From the NCBI GenBank assembly GCA_964649825.1, contig CAZYQW010000069.1:62001-126000 (forward strand): a stretch of 64,000 nt of DNA, written 5' to 3'. Positions within the stretch are counted from its first letter, which is position 1. The number at the start of each line of letters is the position of its first letter. Positions 1-8,669 of this stretch are shown in pieces. Below the pieces are notes generated by a model. The model searched no databases. It saw nothing but the letters and a program-made list of their open reading frames with translations, and was not told the DNA's origin. The stretch comes from CAZYQW01 sp964649825 (GTDB lineage Bacteria; Planctomycetota; B15-G4; JADJEK01). A program made the position numbers and the translations under genes.

Positions 1-357
1 CGACAGCTCGCGATCCTCCGCGACCTGTTGGCGACGGTCGAGGCGTCGCGCGCGCGGCGCAGCATCGCGGCCATCGGCAAGCCCGCGATCCCGATCCTTC
101 TGAACGCCCTGGTTCCCCTCGACCTGTCGAACGACGCCGACACCCAAGTCGCGACTCGGATCGCGATGACGCTGACCGACCTGACCGGCCAGTCGTTCCC
201 CATCTCTCCGGGGGGAAACGAGGCGTCGCTGACCGGCGAGTTCGCGTTCGAGAACGAAGAGAATCGACGCCGCTGGTTCGGCTGGTGGTCCGCCCACAAG
301 GCGACGTTCACCGGCCCGGAGGCGCCGGACTTCGAGGAGCCTGAGGACGAGGGTTGA
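1..357 (+). CDS. C-terminal fragment of a HEAT-like protein
   Basis: The reading frame is open from base 1 to the TGA at 355-357, so the 5' part lies outside the window and about 118 codons remain. The visible protein has a helical HEAT-like stretch (AIPILLNAL) followed by a conserved-looking tail, LTGQSF ... RRRWFGWW, and an acidic end. The same LTG...WW arrangement recurs near the end of the lipoprotein at 21979-23073, and the next gene downstream has a related IPALINAL...YW pattern. Function is unknown; in HEAT proteins such repeats mediate protein-protein contacts. It is probably cotranscribed with the following gene, 130 bases downstream on the same strand. Confidence 0.7.
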   Translation, partial: RQLAILRDLLATVEASRARRSIAAIGKPAIPILLNALVPLDLSNDADTQVATRIAMTLTDLTGQSFPISPGGNEASLTGEFAFENEENRRRWFGWWSAHKATFTGPEAPDFEEPEDEG

Positions 358-487
358 CCGGCCGAGTCCTTGAGTAAGATACGCCGTTTGCGGGCCCTTC
401 ATGGGAACACGGTGGCACTCTCGAGGAGCCGCCGCCCGCTGACGGCGTTACGCTGAGGTACGCAGAACGAGCGCGAAGGAGTCTCGC

Positions 488-1561
488 ATGACCGACCGGA
501 TCGGCGTCTGCCGCGGTTGCGGATCCAAGTTCAAGATCCCTGACTCGTTTCAGGGCACGCAGGCCAAGTGCAAGAAGTGCGGCGACGTCGTCAAGATCGG
601 CGCCGTCGGTGCATCGATCCCGCCGGCGGACCCGGCGGGCAGCGAAGGCGCTGGAGCGCGATCGAGTGGGCATGCGCGGGCTGGAGCCGGCGCGGGGCGC
701 GGGAGCCGAGCCGGCCGCGGGCGAACGGCCGGCGGCACGCGCACGAACCGCGCTGGCGGACGCGGCCGCGCGGGCGCGGCCGACGAGGGGGGTGCTCGCC
801 ACGGCGGGGCCGGCCGCGGGCGGCGAGGCGGGGCGGAGAAAAAGGACAACACGATGTTGTTCGTCATCATCGGAGCGGCGGTGGTCGTGTTGGCCGTCGT
901 GGGCTTCATGGTGTTGGGCGGCAAGGACGAGACGCCACAGAACGTCGCCGACGCCACCGCCCAGCCGGCCGCGACGGACGTCGAGCCCGCGATCGATCCC
1001 AGCGAGAGCGACCTCGAGCCGATGGAAGCCGCCGAGCCGGAGCCCGAGCCGGAGCCCGAGCCCGAGAAGCCGGCGGAGCCGGAGCCCGAAGAGCCGTCGA
1101 TCACGAACCCGGTCCTTTCGTTCGAGCCGTTCGGCAAGTTTCCCGAGGTCGATGACGCGGAATGGGAGACGATTCAGGGCGCAGTGCGGACCTACTACCT
1201 CGAAAGCCCGACTCGCAAGAAGGCGAACGAGGCCAAGCGTGTCCTCGACGACGTCGACACGAAGCAGATCCCGGCGCTGATCAACGCGCTGAACGGCCTG
1301 AACATCAACAACGCCAATGACTTCCCCAAGGCCGCGAACGTCGTCATCGCGATCCAGGACACGTCTCAGGGGCTCATCAACATCCCGTTCAAGATCGATG
1401 CCTCCGACATGGAGGCGAACGTCACCGACAACATCAAGTGCATCGACAGCCTGGTCAGTTACTGGCGGAAGATCGACGGAGACGCCGAGAAGGTCGCCAA
1501 GTTCCTGGAGCGCGTCGATACGAAGCGGGCGAGCTCCGGGGGAGAGGACGACGAGGGCTGA
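488..1561 (+). CDS. Zinc-ribbon, single-pass membrane protein of unknown function
   Basis: The start ATG at 488 follows AAGGAG by a good distance. Residues 9-39 form an MJ0042-like zinc ribbon with CRGC and CKKC pairs. A long Gly/Ala/Arg-rich low-complexity stretch follows (about 50-118), then one membrane helix (about 121-141), a Pro/Glu-rich linker with repeated EPEPEPEP, and a helical C-terminal domain (about 215-340) with an IPALINAL motif like that of the upstream fragment. The expected topology is zinc ribbon inside, C-terminal domain outside. Proteins built this way are common in Planctomycetota and usually unassigned. The Gly/Arg-rich part is odd, because another frame over the same bases is also open (609-1280), so compensating frameshifts cannot be excluded there. 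Confidence 0.75.
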   Translation: MTDRIGVCRGCGSKFKIPDSFQGTQAKCKKCGDVVKIGAVGASIPPADPAGSEGAGARSSGHARAGAGAGRGSRAGRGRTAGGTRTNRAGGRGRAGAADEGGARHGGAGRGRRGGAEKKDNTMLFVIIGAAVVVLAVVGFMVLGGKDETPQNVADATAQPAATDVEPAIDPSESDLEPMEAAEPEPEPEPEPEKPAEPEPEEPSITNPVLSFEPFGKFPEVDDAEWETIQGAVRTYYLESPTRKKANEAKRVLDDVDTKQIPALINALNGLNINNANDFPKAANVVIAIQDTSQGLINIPFKIDASDMEANVTDNIKCIDSLVSYWRKIDGDAEKVAKFLERVDTKRASSGGEDDEG

Positions 1562-1626
1562 TCCCTCCGCGGGGTGACGCGGCCGCCACGAGTCCGCACC
1601 ACGCTCTGGCCGGCGAGAGCGAACGG

Positions 1627-1667
1627 CGCGCGCGGGTCGGCGATACGTCGTCGACCCGCGCGCGTTT
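1627..1667 (+). terminator. Hairpin terminator after the zinc-ribbon gene
   Basis: CGCGCGCGGGTCG (1627-1639) pairs perfectly with CGACCCGCGCGCG (1652-1664) around a 12-base loop, followed by only three T. The 13-bp GC stem lies 65 bases past the stop of the plus-strand gene and just beyond the 3' end of the convergent NIL-domain gene, so it could serve both. The short T run makes it a weak intrinsic terminator. Confidence 0.5.
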
Positions 1668-1718
1668 CGCGGATCGGGCGCGCTTACGAGCCCGTTCCGT
1701 GTCGAACCCGTTCGCGCG

Positions 1719-1964
1719 TCAGGACGCGGGCGGAACGTCGCCGACCACGTCGTCGACTCGGACCTTGCGTGTTCGTAGGTACGTCACCGCCTTGTCGATC
1801 TCGGACTCGTCGCCCTCCAGCTCGAGGTAGACCAGTCCGACCTCGTCGGTGATGCTTGCACCCCGAATGTTCGGGATCACGTTGAAGTCCTTCCCCAGGT
1901 TGTAGAGCAACGGCTCTTTGATCATCTCCTTGGGGAACGTGCAGTAGACCTTGCGACTCGCCAC
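1719..1964 (-). CDS. NIL-domain protein
   Basis: An 81-residue protein that is almost entirely one NIL domain (ferredoxin-like fold), the small ligand-binding module found at the C-terminus of methionine-importer ATPases (MetN) and in some ferredoxins. Visible features are the first strand VYCTFP, the segment PLLYNLGKDFNVIPNIRGA and the second half GLVYLELEGDESEIDKAV. The start is GTG at 1964, with a purine-rich AAGGAAG upstream. Free-standing NIL proteins are often found with methionine or sulfur metabolism genes, but no such neighbour is visible here. A ligand-sensing role is an inference; the specific ligand is unknown. Confidence 0.8.
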   Translation of the reverse strand: MASRKVYCTFPKEMIKEPLLYNLGKDFNVIPNIRGASITDEVGLVYLELEGDESEIDKAVTYLRTRKVRVDDVVGDVPPAS

Positions 1965-2085
1965 GGATCTGTTCGCTTCCTTCGCAATTTCCCGCGAGGA
2001 GAGTCCCCGAGGAACCGGAAACGTCGCATTCTAGGGAGGCGTTTCGAAATCTCCAACCACCAGGAACCGCGGCGGACCAGGTTGA

Positions 2086-3660
2086 TCAGGGCCACGGCTC
2101 GAAGTACGGAACGCGATCGAACCAGAGCTTCAGGTCCCGCTCCACCGCGAGGTTTCGTGAATCGATCCGCAGCGGGCGCCGATGGCCGAACCCCTCCGGC
2201 ATCGGCCCTCCCGGCCCGCCGTCCGGCCCTCCCGGCTCTCCCACCTCGGTCGCACCGGAAATCGGCGGCCCGCGCCGGCTGATCGAATCGAGATCGAGCG
2301 CGACCTCCACCAACCCGTGGCACGCGAGCCGCACTCGGTCGCGAAGACGAGCCCCACGTTCCGCGATCCGCTGCTCGAGCCGGTCGACGAGATGGCGCCG
2401 GTCGCGCCGGCCCTCCAGCGTCCGGCATGCGTCCTCGACCAACGGCTTCGGACCCGCCAATCGACCGAGACGTTCACGCGCGCCATCCAGCCCCAAGACG
2501 CCGACCGCGACCACGGCGGCCGCGAGCGCGTCGGCGTCCCGCTCCTGCGCGAGCCAGTCGAGGATCGGCTGCGCCGACGCGTCGCCACCGTACGTCGCGA
2601 GCGTCGACCCCGCCGCCGAGCGCACGTCGGCGCTTGGATCGCCCAACATCGGCTCGAGGACGGCGCGGAGCGGCCCCCAGGCCGCCGCGTCCGCGAGCGC
2701 CGTCGCGACGATCGCCCGCTGTTCGGATGGATGCGACGACGTGAACCACCGTTCGAGCTCGACCGCGCCGTCCGTACGGGCCGCAAGCGCCGCGAACACG
2801 GCGGTACGCACCGCATCGTCCTTTGCGTCGAGGCGCGCCGCGAGCGCATCCCGTGACGCTGGATCATCGAAGGCACCGAGCGCCACGACCATCGTGGCGG
2901 CGACGGACCCGTCCCGCTCCACCCGAAGGGCGGACAGGATGCCCGGCAACGCGGCTGCATCGGCGATACGACCGATCGCGACCGCCGCGGCTCGGCGCAC
3001 GTCGGCGGCGCGATCGTCGAGATGGGAGACGATCGCGGGGAGCCAGACCCGGTCGGCGACCGCCGCCGCGGCGATGAGGGTCGCCACGCGGTCCTCGACC
3101 AGCGGCTCCTTCGAGAGGCGGACCACGAGCCGCCCCACGCAGTCGGCGTCTCCCAGGCGTCCGGACGCGAGGATCGCCGCTCGACGCAGCATCGACGGAC
3201 GCTGGTCGATCGCGATGCGCGCGATCGATGGGACCGACCGCGTGTCCCCCAGGCGGCCGAGTACGAGCACGGCGACCGTCCGCTCCTCGTCCTGCCAGCG
3301 GTCGTTCTCGACCGCGTCGCGGACCAACGCGACGGAGTCGCTTCCTCCGATCTCGCCGAGCGTGAGGAGGACGCCGCGCCGGAGGAGCGGATCGGACGCC
3401 GTCCGCAGCGCATCCTGTAGAAACGGCGCGGCGGTCTCGCCGGCGCGGGACATGCGGTCGAACGCCTCGCGTCGCTCGGCCGGATCGCTCCGCGTGAATC
3501 CGGCCAGGACCTCGCGCAGGAACTCCTCGTGCGTCGCGCGCAGGCGGGGCTGTCCGATGGGCGCCGACGCTTTCGAGCCATCACCGGACGCGGCCGCGGG
3601 CGAAACCGCGGCCGCGAGCAGGATCGTCATCGTCGTCGAAGCAACTCGCACCGACCTCAT
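2086..3660 (-). CDS. Exported HEAT-repeat protein
   Basis: A 524-residue protein. Its start is placed at the ATG at 3660 because that yields a clear signal peptide (MRSVRVASTTMTILLAAAVS). From about residue 40 to 400 it consists of HEAT-type repeats of roughly 30 residues (for example DPLLRRGVLLTLGEIGG and DDRAADVRRAAAVAIGRIAD). The C-terminal 90 residues are Gly/Pro-rich and then end in a short conserved-looking tail, YFEPWP. HEAT arrays act as scaffolds and no catalytic motif is visible. It lies 59 bases downstream of the secreted-protein gene at 3720-4931 on the same strand and may share its transcript. The frame stays open upstream to 4077, but that part overlaps the neighbouring gene and looks non-coding. 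Confidence 0.75.
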   Translation of the reverse strand: MRSVRVASTTMTILLAAAVSPAAASGDGSKASAPIGQPRLRATHEEFLREVLAGFTRSDPAERREAFDRMSRAGETAAPFLQDALRTASDPLLRRGVLLTLGEIGGSDSVALVRDAVENDRWQDEERTVAVLVLGRLGDTRSVPSIARIAIDQRPSMLRRAAILASGRLGDADCVGRLVVRLSKEPLVEDRVATLIAAAAVADRVWLPAIVSHLDDRAADVRRAAAVAIGRIADAAALPGILSALRVERDGSVAATMVVALGAFDDPASRDALAARLDAKDDAVRTAVFAALAARTDGAVELERWFTSSHPSEQRAIVATALADAAAWGPLRAVLEPMLGDPSADVRSAAGSTLATYGGDASAQPILDWLAQERDADALAAAVVAVGVLGLDGARERLGRLAGPKPLVEDACRTLEGRRDRRHLVDRLEQRIAERGARLRDRVRLACHGLVEVALDLDSISRRGPPISGATEVGEPGGPDGGPGGPMPEGFGHRRPLRIDSRNLAVERDLKLWFDRVPYFEPWP

Positions 3661-3719
3661 GATAGCGTGCGCGTCGTGCACTCGCGCCCCGCGAGACTCG
3701 TCCGCGGGCCGATGGTCTC

Positions 3720-4931
3720 CTACTGGTTCACCTCCAGGAGGACCGGGCTCGAGACCCGGCCGCTTTGCGCATCGAGCGCCTGGACCGCAAGGTCGTACGG
3801 AAAGCCAACGGCGGCCGGCGTCGCGTGCCCGAACGTCCCCACTCCGATGGGATCGGAGATCGACGCCAGGGCGGGGAGATTCTGGACCCCCAGGATGAAC
3901 CACGGATCGTTCGGATCGATGACCAGCGCGCCGAAGCCGGCCACCTGGACCGCGGTTCCGGCGAGCGCCGTCGCCCCCGAGACCAGCAGGACGAACGGCG
4001 CGTTCGGCGTCAAGCCGGAGACCGCCGCCGTCACGGTCTGACCGTCGATCGGGTTCACCACGTCGAGCTCCAGGCACGGGAAGCCCAAGCCCGGATCGAA
4101 CGCGAGCGCGTCGGCCTCCACGGCGTTCCCGAACCCGAGCGCCGCCTCGGCAAGGCCGGGCACGATGGAGCCGCCGCCCGCCGTCGAGAAGACGGTCGCG
4201 TCGTCGCTCGACGGGCTCTGCACGATGAAGTACATCGCCGAGCCGTCGAACTCGAGCCCCCTCACGTCGGCGATCGCGGCCGACGTACCGAGTGCGTTCT
4301 GCGCCATCGCCTCGAGCTGCGCTCCGGTGAACAGCACCGTCGCGACGGTGGCGCCCGGCTTCAGCATGAGGACGTCGTCGTCCGCGACCACCACGCTCGA
4401 CGCCCCGGTCAGCTCGTCCTCCGCGAGGCTGAAGATGAGTGAACCATCCGGCGCGAACGCCATCCCGTCGACGTCGACGTTGCCGTCGTTGGCCACGACG
4501 GCGGCGACGATCTGTCCCTCGGAGTACGCGATCTCGAGGCCTCCCGACGGCTGCAGCGGATCGAACCGGACGATGTCGCCGTCCTTGATCCCGTTCTGGT
4601 CGGTGAGGATCGAGAAATAGACACCGGCGATCACCGGCACCCCGGCCTGGACGGGCATGATCTCGAGCGCGTCGATGTCGTTCGGCTCGTCCATCAAGCC
4701 GTCACCATTCCGATCGCCGAAGTAGAGCGCCAACGACGCGCCGCTCAGGTAGCGACGCGGACCGCTCGCGCCGCCCACGAGGACCAGCTCCTCGTCTTCC
4801 ACGGTGGCGCCGCCGGGCAGCGTGCCCGGCCCGGACAACGACATCACGACGTCGCCCTGCGCCGAAGCCAGTCCGCAGAGGAAGAGAAACGAAAGCGTGG
4901 CGACGCGGGGTCGCCCACAGGCATGCAACAT
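3720..4931 (-). CDS. Secreted beta-rich protein of unknown function
   Basis: A 403-residue protein with a signal peptide (ATLSFLFLCGLASAQ) and a strong AGGAGG site six bases before the ATG at 4931. Residues 60-280 read as beta-propeller-like repeats about displayed quantities (NGDGLMDEPNDID, DGNVDVDGMAFAPDGS, VRGLEFDGSAMYFI). Residues about 285-403 form a separate domain ending in FPYDLAVQALDAQSG...SSPVLLEV, a type of C-terminal module I associate with secreted planctomycete proteins; that association is from memory. There is no PEP-CTERM or other sorting tail, so release or surface attachment by another route is likely. Function is unknown. Confidence 0.7.
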   Translation of the reverse strand: MLHACGRPRVATLSFLFLCGLASAQGDVVMSLSGPGTLPGGATVEDEELVLVGGASGPRRYLSGASLALYFGDRNGDGLMDEPNDIDALEIMPVQAGVPVIAGVYFSILTDQNGIKDGDIVRFDPLQPSGGLEIAYSEGQIVAAVVANDGNVDVDGMAFAPDGSLIFSLAEDELTGASSVVVADDDVLMLKPGATVATVLFTGAQLEAMAQNALGTSAAIADVRGLEFDGSAMYFIVQSPSSDDATVFSTAGGGSIVPGLAEAALGFGNAVEADALAFDPGLGFPCLELDVVNPIDGQTVTAAVSGLTPNAPFVLLVSGATALAGTAVQVAGFGALVIDPNDPWFILGVQNLPALASISDPIGVGTFGHATPAAVGFPYDLAVQALDAQSGRVSSPVLLEVNQ

Positions 4932-5012
4932 GAAAACCTCCTCGACTCGTTCTCGCGCGTCCCGCCACGGGACGCGCCGCTGCCGAAAGAAGTCGAGGTC
5001 GAAGTCGCCCGG

Positions 5013-6275
5013 TTACAGAGTTTTCGGGAAGGGGCGGAGCTCGCCGATCGAGTCGGCCCCGCGCAGCAGCAGGAGCAGACGGTCGACGCCGAGGGCGCAG
5101 CCGAGCGCGGGCGGGACCCCGTGCTCGAGCGCGCGCAGGAAGCGCTCGGGCATCGCGCCGGGGTCGTGACCGAGCTCGCGCTTGCGGCGACGGTCCGCCT
5201 CGAAACGGCGTCTCTGCTCGACCGGATCGACCAGCTCCTCGAACGCGTTGGCCAGCTCGACGCCGGCGATGTAAAGCTCGTAGCGGCGCGCGATACGTGG
5301 ATCGTCGTCATCGAGCCGGGCGAGTGCGGCCATGCTCGCCGGGTACCCCTTCAAGAGCGTCGGCCGCGATTCGCCGAGCCTCGGCTCGACGCGATCGAGG
5401 AGGACTCGAAAGAAGAGCGACTCCGTGCGCTCACCCCGTGCGACAGGGTAGTCTGCACGTCGAACCGCCTTTCGAAAGCCCTCGTCATCTCCATCCAAGA
5501 ACGGTTCGAGATCGACGCCGGCGAGCCGCTCGAACGCGTCGGCGACCGTGCAGATCTCCATGCCCCCGAGCGGGATCCCTCGTTCACCGCGACGTGCGCA
5601 CGGATCGCCTGAGACACGTTCCGCCGTGCGAAGGAGCAGGTCGCTCAAGTCGGACACGAGCTCCGCCTCGCCCGCGAAGGTCCGATACCACTCGAGCAAC
5701 GTGAACTCCGGCTGATGGAGCGGAGAGCATTCCCCGTCGCCGTCGCGGAACACGGCCGAGAGCTGGTAGATGCGCTCGAAGCCGCCGGCGAGCAGTCGCT
5801 TCATCCGAAGCTCCGGCGACGTGATGAGCGCGTCTCCCCGGGACGTCACGAATGGTTCGAGGTACGGCTCCTGACCCGGCTCGTCGACGAGGAGGCCGGT
5901 CCGCACTTCGAGGAACCCGCGCTCGTCGAAGAACGATCGGATCGCGGCGTGAAGCCGATTCTCGGCCGCGAGGTGTTCTCGCAGCGCCGGAGTCGAGAGC
6001 CGCTCGAACTCGGAATCGCCGACCGGATCTCGCACGGGGCGGGCGACGAGCTCGCTCGATTCGACGGTGAACACACCGTTCGTGGCTCGTGCGCCGACGA
6101 GCGCCGCGAGATCGCCGCGCCGCAGATCGGCCACCGGACCCACGAACGGAATCCGCCCCGTGTCGTCGAGCAGGACCCCATGCGCGCCGCCGTCGGTGCA
6201 AACGAGGGCGATCACTCGCCCGGCGATGGAGCGCCGAGATCCGTCGGTGAGGTCCCCGATCCAGGCGTCGCGCAT
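5013..6275 (-). CDS. epmA: EpmA-like lysyl-tRNA-synthetase paralogue with an extra N-terminal domain
   Basis: A class II aminoacyl-tRNA-synthetase catalytic core: motif 2-like FRDGDGECSPLHQPEFTLLE, the EpmA-type segment ELYIAGVELANAFEEL and motif 3 GCALGVDRLLLLL. In EpmA (also GenX, PoxA, YjeA) this core attaches (R)-beta-lysine to elongation factor P, and there is no tRNA anticodon domain. Here about 85 extra residues precede the core (GRVIALV...GVLLDDTGRIPFVGP), which look like an OB fold, so the protein (420 residues) is longer than the usual 325. The ATG at 6275 is preferred over a GTG at 6299 because GAGG sits six bases before it. No EF-P or EpmB gene is in the window. Substrate is therefore uncertain. 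Confidence 0.75.
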   Translation of the reverse strand: MRDAWIGDLTDGSRRSIAGRVIALVCTDGGAHGVLLDDTGRIPFVGPVADLRRGDLAALVGARATNGVFTVESSELVARPVRDPVGDSEFERLSTPALREHLAAENRLHAAIRSFFDERGFLEVRTGLLVDEPGQEPYLEPFVTSRGDALITSPELRMKRLLAGGFERIYQLSAVFRDGDGECSPLHQPEFTLLEWYRTFAGEAELVSDLSDLLLRTAERVSGDPCARRGERGIPLGGMEICTVADAFERLAGVDLEPFLDGDDEGFRKAVRRADYPVARGERTESLFFRVLLDRVEPRLGESRPTLLKGYPASMAALARLDDDDPRIARRYELYIAGVELANAFEELVDPVEQRRRFEADRRRKRELGHDPGAMPERFLRALEHGVPPALGCALGVDRLLLLLRGADSIGELRPFPKTL

Positions 6276-6303
6276 TCCATGCCTCGGTCGTATCCTCACG
6301 CGC

Positions 6304-6873
6304 CTAGGGAAACGCCTCGTACGACGAGCTCATCTTCTCGCTCACGACCCGCCCGTCCTCGATCACGACATGCCCCTTGTAGGTCGTTCCGCCCTTCTTC
6401 GCCTCGAGCGGCACCTTGGCCGGCTCGCCGCTCGCGAGATCGAGCTCGGCAAGGAACCGCACGGCCCCGTAGCCCTGGGCCACGAAGCGTTGCTCGATTG
6501 CGTCATGGAGGCGTCGGATCCGGTCGCGCTCCATCGTTCGCGCGAGCCCCGCGAGCTGCCGCTCGACCGCGGCGAGCCCCTTGCGCACCGCCTCGACCTC
6601 GGACTCGAGCGCGGACAGGTCGTACTGGACCACCTCGTCGTCGCGGGCGGGAGGAGGCGGAGGAGCCTGGACGTCGGCGCTCCGATCGAGCGCTTCGACC
6701 AACGCCGCCAGGTTCTCGAGCTCGCGGCGGACCGCCGCGTGCTCGGCGTCCTGGCTCTCGAACCGCATCCGAATCACCATATAGATCAGGAGAAGGCCGG
6801 CGAGCAGCAGGGCGGAGAGCACTGCGTTGGCCGATACCGAGGCGATGATCGGGAACTGCATCGGGAAGAGCAT
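6304..6873 (-). CDS. Membrane-anchored coiled-coil protein
   Basis: A 189-residue protein with one N-terminal membrane helix (about 12-35), a predicted coiled coil (40-65), a Pro-rich break (APPPPPA), a second coiled coil (about 85-130) and a small mixed C-terminal domain (GYGAVRFLAELDL ... GGTTYKGHVVIEDGRVV). It is probably held in the inner membrane with the coiled coils in one compartment. I do not recognise the family. It lies 28 bases upstream of the EpmA-like gene on the same strand, so the two are probably cotranscribed. Confidence 0.65.
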   Translation of the reverse strand: MLFPMQFPIIASVSANAVLSALLLAGLLLIYMVIRMRFESQDAEHAAVRRELENLAALVEALDRSADVQAPPPPPARDDEVVQYDLSALESEVEAVRKGLAAVERQLAGLARTMERDRIRRLHDAIEQRFVAQGYGAVRFLAELDLASGEPAKVPLEAKKGGTTYKGHVVIEDGRVVSEKMSSSYEAFP

Positions 6874-7128
6874 CGGCGCATGCTACCGAGAATCCGGACA
6901 CCGATCGCGTCTCCGTCGGCCCCCAAGACCCGCCCCGGCTGGCCGGCCCGGCCCCGGGTTTCGTTGGAGGCGTGCATCGGCCCCCGCTCCGGACGACGCC
7001 CGGCTCCTCGCGGCGTCTTGTCTCGACGTGACCCACGGGCTTCAATGGGAGACCTCCGCGGTCAGGCTCGCGGAACGGAAACGATGACCCGAACGGGGCG
7101 AGGCGCCTCGAGAAAGAGCTGAACGACG

Positions 7129-8613
7129 ATGGCGTTGCCAAAGTTTCTGCAAGACGGCCGCCCGAAGAAGATGCTGATCGGCGGCGAGTGGGTCGAGGCA
7201 TGCTCCGGCAAGACGTTCGCGACGATCAATCCCGCCACCGAGGAGAAGCTCGCCGACGTTTGCGAGGGTGACCAGGAGGACGTCGACCGCGCAGTCGCCG
7301 CGGCGAACCGTGCGTTCTACGACGGTCCGTGGGGGCGCATGTCGGCGAGCGAACGCGGCAAGATCGTCTGGCGGATCGGCGAGCTGATCGAGGAGAACCG
7401 CGAGGAGCTCGCGATGCTCGACTCTCTCGACAACGGCAAGCCGCTGTTCGAGACCACGAACGTCGACACGACGCTGGCCGCCGACATCTTCCGCTACTAC
7501 GGCGGCATGGCGACCAAGATCCACGGCGAGACGATTCCCGTCGCCGGCCCGTTCCTGAACTACACGCTGCGCGAGCCAGTCGGACCGGTCGGACAAATCA
7601 TTCCCTGGAACTTCCCGCTCCTCATGGCGGCCTGGAAGCTGTCGCCCGCGCTCGGCGTCGGCTGCACAGTCGTGCTGAAGCCGGCCGAGCAGACGCCGCT
7701 CTCCGCGCTGAAGCTCGGCGAACTGTGTCAGGAGGCGGGAGTCCCCGACGGCGTCGTCAACGTCGTCCCCGGGTTCGGCCCCACGGCGGGACAGGCGGTG
7801 GCCGGCCATCGCGGACTGGAGAAGGTCGCGTTCACGGGCTCGACCGAAGTCGGCCGACTCGTCATGCAGGCCGCGTCGTCGAACCTGAAGAAGGTCTCGC
7901 TCGAGCTCGGCGGCAAGTCCCCGAACATCATCCTTCCCGATGCCAACATCGACGAGGCGTTGAAGGGCGTGATGATGGGGATGTTCTTCAACCAGGGCGA
8001 GGTCTGCTGCGCCGGCTCCCGCCTGTTCGTCGACAAGAGAGTGAAGGACGAGTTCATCGGCCGGCTCGCCGATCACGCGGGCAAGATCAAGGTCGGCGAC
8101 CCGTTGAAGGCCGATACGCGGATGGGCGCGCAGGTCTCCGAGGAGCAATACGACAAGATCCTCGCCTACATCGAGACAGGCAAGCGCGAGGGAGCGAAGG
8201 TCGTCTGCGGCGGCGGCTCGGCTCGCGAGCAGGCCGGAGGGCGGGGGTACTTCGTCCAGCCGACGGTGTTCGACGGCGTGAAGGACGACATGACGATCGC
8301 GCGCGAGGAGATCTTCGGCCCGGTCATCGCCGCGATGGAGTTCGACTCGCTCGACGACCTGGTGCGCCGCGCCAATGACACGAACTACGGGCTGGCGGCC
8401 GGCGTGTGGACGCAGGACATCGATAAGGCCCACTATCTGGCGAGCAAGATCCGCGCCGGCACGATCTGGGTGAACTGCTACAACCAGTTCGACGCCGCGT
8501 CCCCGTTCGGCGGGTACAAGGAGTCCGGCTTCGGCCGCGAGATGGGGATCCACGCGCTCGAACTCTACACCGAGGTGAAGAGCGTCTGGGTGCGGGTGAA
8601 GCCGAAGAGCTGA
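7129..8613 (+). CDS. NAD(P)-dependent aldehyde dehydrogenase
   Basis: A full-length ALDH (494 residues) that oxidises an aldehyde to its acid in the cytoplasm. Visible hallmarks: cofactor-binding PWNFPLLMAAWK and VLKPAEQTPL, FTGSTEVGR, catalytic glutamate in LELGGKSPN (E259), catalytic cysteine in NQGEVCCAGSR (C293, aligned with C302 of mammalian ALDH2), the EEIFGPV motif and the C-terminal SPFGGYKESGFGRE. Sequence style is closest to the ALDH1/ALDH2 and betaine-aldehyde group, so the natural substrate cannot be named. The ATG at 7129 has a weak GAG upstream. About 250 untranslated bases precede it, enough for its own promoter, though I see no clear one. Confidence 0.9.
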   Translation: MALPKFLQDGRPKKMLIGGEWVEACSGKTFATINPATEEKLADVCEGDQEDVDRAVAAANRAFYDGPWGRMSASERGKIVWRIGELIEENREELAMLDSLDNGKPLFETTNVDTTLAADIFRYYGGMATKIHGETIPVAGPFLNYTLREPVGPVGQIIPWNFPLLMAAWKLSPALGVGCTVVLKPAEQTPLSALKLGELCQEAGVPDGVVNVVPGFGPTAGQAVAGHRGLEKVAFTGSTEVGRLVMQAASSNLKKVSLELGGKSPNIILPDANIDEALKGVMMGMFFNQGEVCCAGSRLFVDKRVKDEFIGRLADHAGKIKVGDPLKADTRMGAQVSEEQYDKILAYIETGKREGAKVVCGGGSAREQAGGRGYFVQPTVFDGVKDDMTIAREEIFGPVIAAMEFDSLDDLVRRANDTNYGLAAGVWTQDIDKAHYLASKIRAGTIWVNCYNQFDAASPFGGYKESGFGREMGIHALELYTEVKSVWVRVKPKS

Positions 8614-8669
8614 CCACGAGCGCCGCGCTGATCCGTCTCCGGAGGATCGGGCCGACCGGATCGATCGAC

